Shown one piece after another: positions 22,073 to 30,778 of a stretch of 33,281 bases of DNA. The DNA is from Bacteroidales bacterium (GTDB lineage: Bacteria > Bacteroidota > Bacteroidia > Bacteroidales > UBA932): positions 1 through 33,281 of the forward strand of contig JAEEHS010000029.1 in assembly GCA_016281015.1 (NCBI GenBank). Direction: 5' to 3'. The notes beneath the pieces were generated by a model that ran no database searches, was not told the DNA's origin, and saw nothing but the letters and a program-made list of their open reading frames with translations. The translations under genes and the position numbers were made by a program. The number at the start of each line of letters is the position of its first letter. Within the stretch, counting starts at the first letter, position 1.

Positions 22073-23137
22073 ATGACGCTTCTTATCATTTACCTGCTCT
22101 TGACCATGGGAATTTCCTTCCTGTGCTCGTTGCTGGAGTCGGTATTGATGTCCACGCCGCTATCCTATCTGACCATGAAAGAGGACGAAGGCGACAAGAA
22201 TGCAGCGTTATTCTTGAAATTCAAGCAGGATCCGGACCGGCCGCTGAGTGCCATCCTTTCGCTGAATACCATTGCCAACACCCTCGGCGCCGCAGCCGTC
22301 GGCCACCAGGCTTCGACCCTGACCGGGGATCACTGGTTCGGGATCATCTCCGCCGTCATGACCCTCCTGATCCTGGTCTTCTCGGAAATCGTCCCGAAGA
22401 CCATCGGGACCTCCCACTGGAAAGACCTCCTCTGGCTTTCGCGCATCATGCGCTTTTTGGTGTACCTTCTGTATCCCATCGTGTGGCTGATCGACAAGCT
22501 CCACAATACCATTTCGGACGAGGATCCGGACCTCTCAATCTCCCGGGAGGAGGTGAGTGCGATGGCCAACATGGGCGAAGAGGAAGGGGTGCTGGACAAT
22601 TCCGAGAACAAAGTCATCCAGAACATCATCAAACTGGACGACATCAAGGCCTACGATGTCATGACTCCGCGCGTGGTCGCCGCCATCGCTCCCGAATCCA
22701 TGACCCTCAAATCCTTCTACAAGCGGGAGGAACTGTCCCACAACTCCCGGATTCCGGTCTATGCCGAGTCGCCGGAGTTCATCACCGGATACATTCTCCG
22801 CTATGACGTGCTGGAGCAGTTGGCGGAGGATAAATTCGATGTGAAGCTGGGGGCCATCAAGCGCCAGATTGCCGCGTTCCATGAGGAGACCTCTGTCAGC
22901 GACATCTGGGAGAGCCTCCTGAAGACCAAGGACCAGATTGCCCTGATTATCGATGATTACGGCTGCTTCCAGGGCATCATCACGCTGGAAGACATCATCG
23001 AGACCATCCTCGGGATGGAAATCATCGATGAAAACGACACCATCACCGACATGCAGCAATATGCCAAGGAACGCTGGCTCAAACGCAAGAACCAGTACAA
23101 GCAGATCGTGCTTCCGGAAGAGGACGAAGACGATTAA
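22073..23137 (+). CDS. CNNM/CorC-like transporter (DUF21 + CBS pair)
   Basis: 354 residues. Residues 1-175 form the DUF21 membrane domain (about three to four helices; ILSLNTIANTLGAAAVG, FSEIVPKTIGTSHW). About 180-330 contains the linker (SREEVSAMANMGEEEGVLDN) and two CBS motifs (DVMTPRVV; QIALIIDDYGCFQGIITLEDI). The family (CNNM, CorB/C, GldE-like) is linked to Mg2+ or other divalent cation efflux, or to gliding assembly. The C-terminal CorC/HlyC accessory domain of many members (total about 420-440 residues) is absent; the protein ends in an acidic tail, EEDEDD. The 3' end overlaps mutY by 4 nt. Confidence 0.87.
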   Translation: MTLLIIYLLLTMGISFLCSLLESVLMSTPLSYLTMKEDEGDKNAALFLKFKQDPDRPLSAILSLNTIANTLGAAAVGHQASTLTGDHWFGIISAVMTLLILVFSEIVPKTIGTSHWKDLLWLSRIMRFLVYLLYPIVWLIDKLHNTISDEDPDLSISREEVSAMANMGEEEGVLDNSENKVIQNIIKLDDIKAYDVMTPRVVAAIAPESMTLKSFYKREELSHNSRIPVYAESPEFITGYILRYDVLEQLAEDKFDVKLGAIKRQIAAFHEETSVSDIWESLLKTKDQIALIIDDYGCFQGIITLEDIIETILGMEIIDENDTITDMQQYAKERWLKRKNQYKQIVLPEEDEDD

Positions 23138-24117
23138 AGCGCTTCCAGGAGCAGTTCAAACAGGCGGGGTTTGGCGTAGTGGTCAAGCTCCGTTTCTTTG
23201 ATCCACCGGTATCCCTCCGGGAGCTGCGGCCTTTCCGGCGTTTCCAACAGGTAGAAATCGGCCAGGAGCGTCCGGTGCGTCAGCTGGTGACGGACGCTTT
23301 TGAGAGGTCGCATCCCCGGAAAAGCGGGCGTTTCTTCTTCCAGGACATAGGGCTCCCAAAGTCCCTGCCAGATGTCGCCTTCGCCCCGGCGGCGGATGGG
23401 CGTTTCTCCCTGACAGCGGATATAGACATAGGAAAGACGGCGCTCCAGGGGCTTGGCGGCCGTTTTTTTGACAGGAAGGAGCGTTGTCCGGCCTGTCGCG
23501 AATGCGTTACAGCTTCCCTGAAGGGGACAGTCCATGCAGGCAGGGGAGAGCGGCGTACACTGCAGGGCGCCGAAGTCCATCATGCCCTGGTTGAAGGCGG
23601 CCGCTTCTCCTTTCGGAAGAAGGCTTTCCGCCAGGGCGGTGAATTCTCTTTTCGCCGCCGAAGTGCCCACCGGCGTCGCGATGCCGAAATGCCGGGACAG
23701 GACCCGGTAGACATTTCCGTCCACGACGGCGGCATCCACTCCGAAACAGATGCTCCCGATGGCCGCCGCCGTGTAATCACCGACTCCTTTGAGGGAGCGG
23801 ATGCCTTCCAGGGTGTCCGGGAAAGCGCCTCCGGCCACGATCTGCCGGGCGGCGGCGTGCAGGTTCCGGGCGCGGGAATAATAGCCCAGCCCTTCCCAGA
23901 GGCGGAGCACCTCATCCTCCGTGGCGGCGGCGAGCGCGTCCACCGTCGGGAAGCGATCCATGAAACGATGCCAATATGCCGTCCCCTGGGCAATCCGGGT
24001 CTGCTGGAGGATAATCTCGCTCAGCCAGACCGCGTAGGGATCCCGTGTGTGGCGCCAGGGCAGGCCCCGCCCATAGGCGGCGTACCATTGACAAATCGTA
24101 TGGGCAAAGGCATTCAC
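23134..24117 (-). CDS. mutY: A/G-specific adenine glycosylase
   Basis: 327 residues. Helix-hairpin-helix LKGVGDYTAAAIGSICFG, then catalytic Asp in VVDGNVYRVLSR; the catalytic Glu is in SEIILQQTRI. The 4Fe-4S ligands follow the C-x6-C-x2-C-x5-C spacing (CTPLSPACMDCPLQGSC). The C-terminal 100 residues are the Nudix-like 8-oxoG recognition domain (VYIRCQGETPIRRRG, GDIWQGLWEPYVLE). It removes adenine mispaired with 8-oxoguanine in base-excision repair. Divergent from the exporter gene at 24160, with a shared 42-nt promoter region. Confidence 0.93.
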   Translation of the reverse strand: MNAFAHTICQWYAAYGRGLPWRHTRDPYAVWLSEIILQQTRIAQGTAYWHRFMDRFPTVDALAAATEDEVLRLWEGLGYYSRARNLHAAARQIVAGGAFPDTLEGIRSLKGVGDYTAAAIGSICFGVDAAVVDGNVYRVLSRHFGIATPVGTSAAKREFTALAESLLPKGEAAAFNQGMMDFGALQCTPLSPACMDCPLQGSCNAFATGRTTLLPVKKTAAKPLERRLSYVYIRCQGETPIRRRGEGDIWQGLWEPYVLEEETPAFPGMRPLKSVRHQLTHRTLLADFYLLETPERPQLPEGYRWIKETELDHYAKPRLFELLLEAL

Positions 24118-24122
24118 GGGTA

Positions 24123-24130
24123 CAAAATTA
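24123..24130 (-). promoter_or_regulatory. -7 promoter box of mutY
   Basis: Minus-strand TAATTTTG, five bases before the mutY ATG (24117). No obvious -33; its upstream region overlaps the divergent box at 24143. Confidence 0.5.
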
Positions 24131-24142
24131 CGAAAAAAAGCG

Positions 24143-24150
24143 TATTTTTG
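24143..24150 (+). promoter_or_regulatory. -7 promoter box of the ThrE-type exporter
   Basis: TATTTTTG, nine bases before the ATG at 24160. It supports that start against the 327 upstream codons that stay open through the antisense of mutY. Confidence 0.55.
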
Positions 24151-24159
24151 CCCCCACGT

Positions 24160-25428
24160 ATGAAGCCTGATTTTACCGAAGTCCTTTCCCTGGCCTCAGA
24201 GGCCGGACACATCCTGCTGGAGAATGGCGCGGAGATCTCCCGCGTGGAAGATATCATGACCCGGATATCCACGTATTACGGCGTGGATTCCGGCAATTAT
24301 TTCGTGCTCAGCAACGGAATTTTCACCACGGGCCAGGCCGGCAAAGTGGAAAAAGCCGGTGGTCAGGCTTCGACCTATGCCAATGTGGAGTTTATTCCCA
24401 TTCGGGCCATCCAGCTGTCCCGGATTGTCGCGGTCAACCGGCTCAGTTATGATATTTCTGCCGGAAAATGCACCTTGGAACAGGCCCGGGAACGCCTTGG
24501 ACAGATCCGCCGTTCCAAGGGGAAACCTGCCTGGGAGCTCTGTCTGGCTTCGGCCTTCGGAGCGGCCGGCTTCTCGGCGGTTTTCGGCGGAGGATGGATG
24601 GACTGTGCCGCGTCCTTCGTGGTCGGACTGATCCTATATGCGTTCGTTCTCGGCTTTAGCAGCCGCTATCTTTCCAAGATTGTAGGTGGAATCTGCAATG
24701 CGCTTTTGGCTAATGCCTTATGCATTGCCAGTTATCGTCTTGGTTTCGGTTCCAGCCTGAGTAATATCATTATCGGCGCCGTGATGCCGCTGATCCCCGG
24801 CGTGCCGTTTGTCAACGGGGTCCGGGACCTGGCCAATTCAGATTATATTGCCGGGCTGACGCGGATGACGGACGCGATGCTGCAGTTTCTCTGCATCGCA
24901 CTGGGCCTGGGAATCGCCTTTATCCTGGATGGCTGGATTTTCGGGGGCGTCATTGCCCTGAGCGGAATGACCACCCATCCGGAAACCGCCTCCTACCTCG
25001 TCCAGTTCCTGGCGGCTTTCATTGGAACGGCTTCCTTTGCCATCTTGTTCTCCGCCGACCGGGACCACTACCTTCCTGCCGGCGTGATCGGGGCCACCGG
25101 CTGGATGGTCTATCTGGTGATGCTGCGCCTGGGCGGGGCGACACCGGCCCTGTCGGCCCTCGCCGCCGCTTTCCTGGTCTGTCTGCTCTCCCGCTTTGCG
25201 GCGGTGCCATACAAGAGCCCGGCCCAGGTATTCATCATTTGTGGAATCTTTACCCTGGTGCCGGGCGCCGGCTTGTTCTGGTTTACCTATTATTTGCTGT
25301 CCGAGCAATTCGCCCTGGCACAGTCCACGGGCTTTACCGCCCTGAAAGTGGCCCTTGCCATCGTTTTCGGCATCATTCTCGCGACAGAACTGCCCCAGCG
25401 GCTCTTCCAGCCGCTCAGAAGACGTTAG
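24160..25428 (+). CDS. Threonine/serine exporter, ThrE family (fused)
   Basis: 422 residues. The first 115 form the soluble ThrE domain (AGHILLENGAEISRVEDIM, YFVLSNGIFTT). About ten transmembrane helices follow, covering both the YjjP-like half and, from about residue 275, the YjjB-like half (GATGWMVYLVMLRLGG, FIICGIFTLVPGAGLFW). The motif LIPGVPFVNGVRDL lies at the end of the first half. Single-chain members combine what enterobacteria split into yjjP and yjjB, and export small amino acids or dicarboxylates such as succinate. Convergent with the barrel gene, overlapping by 4 nt. Confidence 0.88.
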   Translation: MKPDFTEVLSLASEAGHILLENGAEISRVEDIMTRISTYYGVDSGNYFVLSNGIFTTGQAGKVEKAGGQASTYANVEFIPIRAIQLSRIVAVNRLSYDISAGKCTLEQARERLGQIRRSKGKPAWELCLASAFGAAGFSAVFGGGWMDCAASFVVGLILYAFVLGFSSRYLSKIVGGICNALLANALCIASYRLGFGSSLSNIIIGAVMPLIPGVPFVNGVRDLANSDYIAGLTRMTDAMLQFLCIALGLGIAFILDGWIFGGVIALSGMTTHPETASYLVQFLAAFIGTASFAILFSADRDHYLPAGVIGATGWMVYLVMLRLGGATPALSALAAAFLVCLLSRFAAVPYKSPAQVFIICGIFTLVPGAGLFWFTYYLLSEQFALAQSTGFTALKVALAIVFGIILATELPQRLFQPLRRR

Positions 25429-26135
25429 AATCCGAGCGCAATCCCGACGGTCATGAGGTTTTTCATGGAAGGAGCGCCTTCCGTGGCCGGGAAGAATACG
25501 GGCTGGGTCGGATAGTACTTGAAGTAAACGCCGAAGATGGAATAGGAAATGTGTCCGATGACGGCATAGCTGAAGAGGTTCGCCTTGGCGTCCTTGAAGG
25601 AAATATCCGTCACCATATTTCCCCTCTGATGATGATAGTCGGCCCCGGCGGTGAAGTTCAGCATGGCCTGGGCGCCTGCACCGATGCGGAACTCCCCGAA
25701 ACGGAGTTTCAGCATGACCGGGAAGTTCAAGCCGAAGAAATCCGCATTGCTTTTCAACTTGGAGGCGCCTTCTCCGGCGATGTCGATAAATTTGCCGACT
25801 TTGAAATTACGGTCACTGTCCGTATAGAAGTAATTGTCAATGGAACGGAACCAGTTGAATTCCAGGTCTGCACCTGCCTCGATTCCGACTGCGGGAATCG
25901 GGTAGATTTTCAGGTTGAAGATGTTGAAGAAGGCCTCGAAACTACCGAAAGTCTTGGGCGCGAAGTTGTCTGCCGAATACAGATGGGCGCCGACGCCGAG
26001 ATGGGAAATGAGGTCCACCCCGAACACGCCGTTTTCGGTCGAGTACAGCTCAAACGGAGAGGATGAGTCGCTTTGTGCGGATGCGGCCGGAAGGATTACC
26101 GTCAGGGCCGCGAGGATCAAAATAATCTTTTTCAT
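25425..26135 (-). CDS. Outer-membrane beta-barrel protein, porin family-like
   Basis: 236 residues from the ATG at 26135, which opens a signal peptide (MKKIILILAALTVILPAASAQ); the frame extends 15 codons further but through the promoter. Repeated amphipathic strands (VGIEAGADLEFNWF, FRIGAGAQAMLNF, YSIFGVYFKYYPTQP) and a C-terminal LMTVGIALGF strand indicate a small barrel. There is no operon partner, and the exact family is not recognised. Confidence 0.7.
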   Translation of the reverse strand: MKKIILILAALTVILPAASAQSDSSSPFELYSTENGVFGVDLISHLGVGAHLYSADNFAPKTFGSFEAFFNIFNLKIYPIPAVGIEAGADLEFNWFRSIDNYFYTDSDRNFKVGKFIDIAGEGASKLKSNADFFGLNFPVMLKLRFGEFRIGAGAQAMLNFTAGADYHHQRGNMVTDISFKDAKANLFSYAVIGHISYSIFGVYFKYYPTQPVFFPATEGAPSMKNLMTVGIALGF

Positions 26136-26139
26136 AATA

Positions 26140-26171
26140 CAAAAATAGTTTATTTTCACCATTTTGACAAA
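26140..26171 (-). promoter_or_regulatory. Promoter of the barrel gene
   Basis: Minus-strand TTTG (26168-26171), 20-nt spacer, TATTTTTG (26140-26147), four bases before the ATG. Canonical pair; it confirms the start at 26135. Confidence 0.7.
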
Positions 26172-26180
26172 AAGAATCAT

Positions 26181-26188
26181 TATTTTTG
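26181..26188 (+). promoter_or_regulatory. -7 promoter box of the phospholipase D-like gene
   Basis: TATTTTTG, three bases before the ATG at 26192. No well-spaced -33 element on this strand. It implies a near-leaderless message. Confidence 0.45.
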
Positions 26189-26191
26189 TCC

Positions 26192-27448
26192 ATGCGCTTT
26201 TGCCGCCATACCGTCCTGGCCCTGATGCTTATCCTGCTGACTTCCTGTGGAATCCAGCGTTTTTCGCAGCGTAGCATCCTTCCTCCCCGGGACACGAGCC
26301 TCTATGCTTCCATCCTTCCGGCTTACCGGCCTCTGTCGGCCCTGTTGACGGAGGATACCGGTCTCCCCCCGCGGGAGGGAAATGACATCCGTCTCTTTCC
26401 TGACGGCGAGGAGCGTCTTCGTTCCACCTTGCAGGACTGGAATGGAGCCCGTTTGTCCCTCTGCCTGGAGAAATACCGCCTCCAGCGGGGGGTGCTCATG
26501 GATACGCTGTTCTGCCTGATGGAGACGAAGGCCCGATCCGGCGTGGATGTCCGCCTGTTGGTCGAAAGGCACGGCCAGCTGCCGATGGACCGCATCAATT
26601 ACCGGAAACTGCGCCGCTCCGGTGTCGATGTGGCGGAATTTCATCCGCTCGGCCACTTTGCTTCCAACCTGGTGAATCTCAATCGGCGGGACCACCGGAA
26701 ATTTGAAATCATCGATGGGGGAGTCGCCTATGTCGGAGGCCGGAACATCTCGGACCGGAATTTTTCGCGCTGGAAAGACCTGGACATCCGGGTCAGCGGC
26801 CCGCTCGTACAAGATATCATGACGGTTTTCATGAAAAACTGGGTAAAAGCAGGAGGGCGGAACGAGCCGGTTCAAACCCTGGAGCCGCCCGTCATGCCGG
26901 ACGGAAAAACGGCGCAGGTGCTCTTCGACGGGCCGAAAGACCGGCGATGGACCATCCGCGACCTGCATGAATGGACCCTGGCGAACACCCAAACGTATTT
27001 TTACTGTTCTACGCCCTATTTGTCGCCGCCTCTCTCTACGATAAAAGCGCTCTGCGATGCCGCCCGGCGCGGGGTGGATGTCCGCATCATCCTGCCGGAG
27101 GACTGCGATCTTCCGTTCATGAACCGCGTAGCGGAATCTTATTTCCGGCAGCTTCTTTCATCGGGGGTCCGGATCTGGATGTGCCCGGGCATGCACCATG
27201 CCAAGCGCTTCTTCGCGGACGATTATCTGAGCAGCGTCGGTTCCGCCAACCTGGACCAGCGGAGCTTCTTCACCAATTATGAAGATGATGTGATCATTTA
27301 TGACGCGGAAACGGCCTCCGAGGGACGCCGTTTCTTCCTGGAAGAGCTGGAGCAGAGCCAGGAAGTAACCTCCGAAACGATGAAGGGCTGGTCCGTCTTC
27401 CGCCGATTGGCAGGAGGATTTCTCCGCATCTTCGCCCGTCAGTTATAA
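26192..27448 (+). CDS. Phospholipase D/cardiolipin synthase-like lipoprotein
   Basis: 418 residues. The N-terminus is a lipoprotein signal (LLTSC, Cys19), unlike classical cardiolipin synthases, which start with membrane helices. Two HKD motifs are present: HRKFEIID followed by GGRN at about residues 168-186, and HAKRFFADD followed by GSANLDQRS at about 334-355. Each contributes His and Lys for a phosphatidyl-enzyme intermediate. The usual Asp of HxK(x)4D is present in both. It probably acts on phospholipids in the periplasm or outer membrane inner leaflet. The 3' end overlaps the GH3 gene by 6 nt. Confidence 0.85.
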   Translation: MRFCRHTVLALMLILLTSCGIQRFSQRSILPPRDTSLYASILPAYRPLSALLTEDTGLPPREGNDIRLFPDGEERLRSTLQDWNGARLSLCLEKYRLQRGVLMDTLFCLMETKARSGVDVRLLVERHGQLPMDRINYRKLRRSGVDVAEFHPLGHFASNLVNLNRRDHRKFEIIDGGVAYVGGRNISDRNFSRWKDLDIRVSGPLVQDIMTVFMKNWVKAGGRNEPVQTLEPPVMPDGKTAQVLFDGPKDRRWTIRDLHEWTLANTQTYFYCSTPYLSPPLSTIKALCDAARRGVDVRIILPEDCDLPFMNRVAESYFRQLLSSGVRIWMCPGMHHAKRFFADDYLSSVGSANLDQRSFFTNYEDDVIIYDAETASEGRRFFLEELEQSQEVTSETMKGWSVFRRLAGGFLRIFARQL

Positions 27449-28579
27449 GCGCCCCTGCAAATACTTCAGAATCAGGATTTTCCGGACACTTTCATCAATG
27501 CGGGAGAGGGGAATGGTCCCGTCTTCGACCGCTGCAACCACCGCATCGACGGCCCGGCGCAGATCCCGCGGACAGAGAATCATGTCGGCGCCGGCGAGAA
27601 GGGTTCCGACACAGGCCTCTTCGGTGGAATACTGGTTCCGGATGGCTCCCATCTCGATGGCATCGGTGATGATAATTCCCTGATAACCAAGTTCTCCCCG
27701 CAGTTTCCCCTGCAGGATCATCGGCGAGAGGGTCGCCGGGACATCCGTTTGCGTCACTTCCGGCAGGGCGATGTGGGCTGTCATGATCATCCGGGCGCCG
27801 GCGGCAATCCCGGCCCTGAAAGGTTCCATCTCGCAGCTGCGGATCTGTGCCCAGTTTTTGTGGGAGGCGGCATAACCGAAATGCGTGTCGGAGAATGTGT
27901 CTCCATGGCCTGGAAAATGCTTCAGGCAACCGGTGATGCCCTCCTGGGAGAGCCCCTGAAGGTACGCCACCACCATCGGGGCCGCCACGGCGGGATCGTC
28001 GCTGAAAGCACGGGGGCCGATAATGATATTCTCCGGATTGGTGTTGACATCCGCCACGGGCGCGAAATCAATGTCAAAACCGTATTCTTTCAGGTAGTGT
28101 CCGATATAGGCACCCGTGCGTCTGGCCGCTTCGGGATCGCCCTTCAGGGCCGCCATGCTTTCGACATTGTCAAGGCCGAAGTTCGGGTTCCCGGCCACGC
28201 GGGCGACGCGGCCGCCTTCCTCGTCCACCGCCACCAGCGGTTTTCCCCTCAAGGCGTGGAGCGAGGCGGTCAATGCTTTCAGCTGGGCGGGATTGTCAAT
28301 GTTGTGTCCATACAGGAGCACCCCGCCGACGGGATACTCCTTCACCGTCGCGGCCATGGACTTGGATACGCTTCTTACCTCATACTGAGGAAGTTCCGTT
28401 GTTTCGTTCCAGACGATAGACGGATCCAGGCACTCCAGCCGGACGACAAACAGCTGGCCGACCTTTTCCCGGAGGGTCATTTTCTCCAGGGCCCTGGCGA
28501 CAACGCGTTCCTGATTCCGGCATGCGGAAACAGACAGCAGGAAAGGCAGGGCGGCGGCCATAAGCAATCCTTTATGCAC
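27443..28579 (-). CDS. GH3-family glycoside hydrolase lipoprotein (NagZ-like)
   Basis: 378 residues with lipobox SVSAC (Cys20). Single GH3 barrel: VGQLFVVRLE, then VAVDEEGGRVAR, the loop KHFPGHGDTFSDTHFG carrying the Asp/His acid-base dyad of NagZ-type enzymes, and nucleophile Asp in ITDAIEMGAI. The length fits the one-domain beta-N-acetylhexosaminidase group. The likely substrate is a terminal GlcNAc on peptidoglycan or glycan fragments at the cell surface, although exact specificity cannot be read off. Start taken at 28579, overlapping the kinase-like gene by 8 nt; MAAALPF at 28561 is an alternative. Confidence 0.87.
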   Translation of the reverse strand: MHKGLLMAAALPFLLSVSACRNQERVVARALEKMTLREKVGQLFVVRLECLDPSIVWNETTELPQYEVRSVSKSMAATVKEYPVGGVLLYGHNIDNPAQLKALTASLHALRGKPLVAVDEEGGRVARVAGNPNFGLDNVESMAALKGDPEAARRTGAYIGHYLKEYGFDIDFAPVADVNTNPENIIIGPRAFSDDPAVAAPMVVAYLQGLSQEGITGCLKHFPGHGDTFSDTHFGYAASHKNWAQIRSCEMEPFRAGIAAGARMIMTAHIALPEVTQTDVPATLSPMILQGKLRGELGYQGIIITDAIEMGAIRNQYSTEEACVGTLLAGADMILCPRDLRRAVDAVVAAVEDGTIPLSRIDESVRKILILKYLQGRL

Positions 28580-29225
28580 TGGCCTCGATGTATTTGATAA
28601 TCAATTCAACAGCCTCGTCATCCGTCAGATTGTCCATATTCAGGACCAGGTCGTAGTTCCGGAGGTCGTAGCGGCTGACACCGGCATACTGCTGGACATA
28701 ATTCTCACGGCTCTTGTCGATGTCATCGATGACGATGGCTGCGGATTCGGCCGTGAGGTTCTGCTTGCGGCATACCCTCTCAATCCGATGGGCGCGGGAG
28801 GCGTGGACGAAGACATTCAGTTTGTTGGGGACATCTCGTAGCACATAGAAACTCAGCCTGCCGGCGATGACGCAGGATTCTTCCTCGGCCATTTCCCGGA
28901 TGATTTCCGATTCGGCGCGGAAAATGCTGGCGCTGTCCACTTTGTGGTCCCAGTCTTCCCCGTAGCGCTGCTCAAAACCGATGAAAGCGCCGCTGTTCGG
29001 GACGGGTGAAACCTTGGCCAGGATATCTGCCAGCCAGTTTTTCTTGGTTCCCTTGATTTTCTCAATCTCAGAAATGGACAGGCCGAAATGCCGGACCAGC
29101 TGTTCAACCAGGCGCTTGTCCGAGTAGCGGACACCGAGTCGGGCCGCGAGTTTCTCGGCAATGGTCCTTCCGCCGGAACCTACTTCGCGGCTGATGGTGA
29201 TGACGAATTTCTCTTGGGTATTCAT
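28572..29225 (-). CDS. Cytidylate kinase-like family protein
   Basis: 217 residues. P-loop-like start ITISREVGSGGRTIAEKLA, then RYSDKRLVEQL, VIAGRLSFYVL and an IERVCRKQNL segment as in PF13189 (cytidylate kinase-like) proteins, which are widespread in gut anaerobes. They differ from true Cmk, so the substrate is uncertain. It sits in the middle of a three-gene minus-strand operon, 20 nt after the DUF1846 gene and overlapping the GH3 gene. Confidence 0.82.
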   Translation of the reverse strand: MNTQEKFVITISREVGSGGRTIAEKLAARLGVRYSDKRLVEQLVRHFGLSISEIEKIKGTKKNWLADILAKVSPVPNSGAFIGFEQRYGEDWDHKVDSASIFRAESEIIREMAEEESCVIAGRLSFYVLRDVPNKLNVFVHASRAHRIERVCRKQNLTAESAAIVIDDIDKSRENYVQQYAGVSRYDLRNYDLVLNMDNLTDDEAVELIIKYIEASA

Positions 29226-29245
29226 CTTTGAAAAGATTATGTGGT

Positions 29246-30721
29246 TTATGGATTCTGAATGATTTTTTTGACGGGATCACAGGTCAGGCCGATGCCCAGT
29301 TTGTTGAAGGTCTTCCGGTCCACTTCGCTGAGCATGACCGTGGAATGGACCTGGGCGCCGAAAAGGTTCGGAAGCTGGTCCAGGGCCATCTTGCAGTTCT
29401 CGTCGATCAGGCTCATCATCGAGATGGCCACCAGCACCTCGTCCGTATGGAGCCGGGGATTGTGCCCATGGAGATAGGTTACCTTGGTCTTCTGGATGGG
29501 GGAGATCATCTGCTTGGGAATCAGTTTGACATTGTGGGCGATGCCCGCCAGATGCTTCAGGGCATTCAGCAGCAGGGCTGCGCTGGGTCCGAGGAGGGGA
29601 GAGGTCTCGGCGGAAAGGAGCGTCCCGTCCGGCAGTTCGATGGCGGCCGTCGCGACATGGCTTTTTTCCAGCCGCTCCTTGGCCACGACGGTCGTTTTCC
29701 GGTCGGCGGTCGTAATTTTCGCCCGTTTCATCAGCAGGGAGATCCGGCTGACTTCGTTTTCGCTTGCCTTCCCGTCCGCCAGGTTGCAAAGCGCCGTGTA
29801 GTAGCGGCGGATGATTTCCTGGAGGGAGGCTTCGCGGCAAATATCATCATCGCTGATGCACGAGCCGATCATATTGACGCCCATGTCGGTGGGGGACTTG
29901 TAGGGGGACTCACCGTAGATGTTCTCGAACAGGGCGTTCATCACCGGGAAAATTTCGATGTCGCGGTTGTAGTTGACCGCCGTCTCGCCATAGGCTTCCA
30001 GGTGGAAGGGGTCGATCATGTTGACGTCGTCCAGATCCGCCGTCGCCGCTTCATAGGCGATATTGACCGGATGGTTGAGCGGCAGGCTCCAGACCGGGAA
30101 GGTCTCAAACTTGGCATAGCCGGCCTTGATGCCGCGGCGGTTCTCCTGATAGAGCTGGCTCAGGCAGACAGCCATCTTTCCGCTGCCCGGACCGGGTGCC
30201 GTCACGACGACCAGCGGCTGCGTCGTCTCGACATAATCATTCTTCCCGAAGCCGTCTTCGGAGTCAATCAGGGCGACATTGTTGGGATAGCCTTCGATCG
30301 TGTAATGGTAGTACACCCGGATCCCCATTCGCTCCAGACGTTTGCGATAGGCGTCGGCGCTGGCCTGGCCGTTGTAGTGGGTGATGACGACGCTGTTGAC
30401 GCTGAAATCCCGCGCCAGGAATTCGTCCCTGAGCCGCAGCACATCTACATCATAGGTAATGCCGAGGTCACTCCGGACCTTGTTTTTCTCGATGTCGACG
30501 GCACTGATCACGATGACGATTTCGAGTTCGTCTTTCAACTGATAGAGCATTTTGAACTTACTGTCCGGCTCGAAACCCGGCAGGACGCGGCTGGCGTGGT
30601 AGTCATCGAAAAGCTTGCCGCCGAACTCCATATAGAGTTTGTTGCCGAACTGGGCAATACGCTGCTTGATGTGCTCCGATTGGATGGTGAGGTACTTGGC
30701 GTTGTCGAACCCGTATTTCAT
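29246..30721 (-). CDS. DUF1846 family protein
   Basis: 491 residues, the usual length of this family (PF08903). Recognisable features are the start MKYGFDNAKYLTIQSEHI, a phosphate-loop-like VVTAPGPGSGKMAVCLSQLY at about residue 175, and MGVNMIGSCISDDDICREA. Structures in the family show a nucleotide-binding-like core, but no reaction is established. First gene of the operon with the cytidylate kinase-like and GH3 genes. The ATG lies very near a second TATTTTTG (30723-30730). Confidence 0.9.
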   Translation of the reverse strand: MKYGFDNAKYLTIQSEHIKQRIAQFGNKLYMEFGGKLFDDYHASRVLPGFEPDSKFKMLYQLKDELEIVIVISAVDIEKNKVRSDLGITYDVDVLRLRDEFLARDFSVNSVVITHYNGQASADAYRKRLERMGIRVYYHYTIEGYPNNVALIDSEDGFGKNDYVETTQPLVVVTAPGPGSGKMAVCLSQLYQENRRGIKAGYAKFETFPVWSLPLNHPVNIAYEAATADLDDVNMIDPFHLEAYGETAVNYNRDIEIFPVMNALFENIYGESPYKSPTDMGVNMIGSCISDDDICREASLQEIIRRYYTALCNLADGKASENEVSRISLLMKRAKITTADRKTTVVAKERLEKSHVATAAIELPDGTLLSAETSPLLGPSAALLLNALKHLAGIAHNVKLIPKQMISPIQKTKVTYLHGHNPRLHTDEVLVAISMMSLIDENCKMALDQLPNLFGAQVHSTVMLSEVDRKTFNKLGIGLTCDPVKKIIQNP

Positions 30722-30747
30722 ACAAAAATAATTACAAATACGGGTTA

Positions 30748-30778
30748 CAAAAATAGCAAAAATTCCTTATTCCCGCAA
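30748..30778 (-). promoter_or_regulatory. Promoter of the DUF1846 operon
   Basis: Minus-strand TTG (30776-30778), 20-nt spacer, TATTTTTG (30748-30755). An extra -7-like box at 30723-30730 is too near the ATG for a normal leader. Confidence 0.6.
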
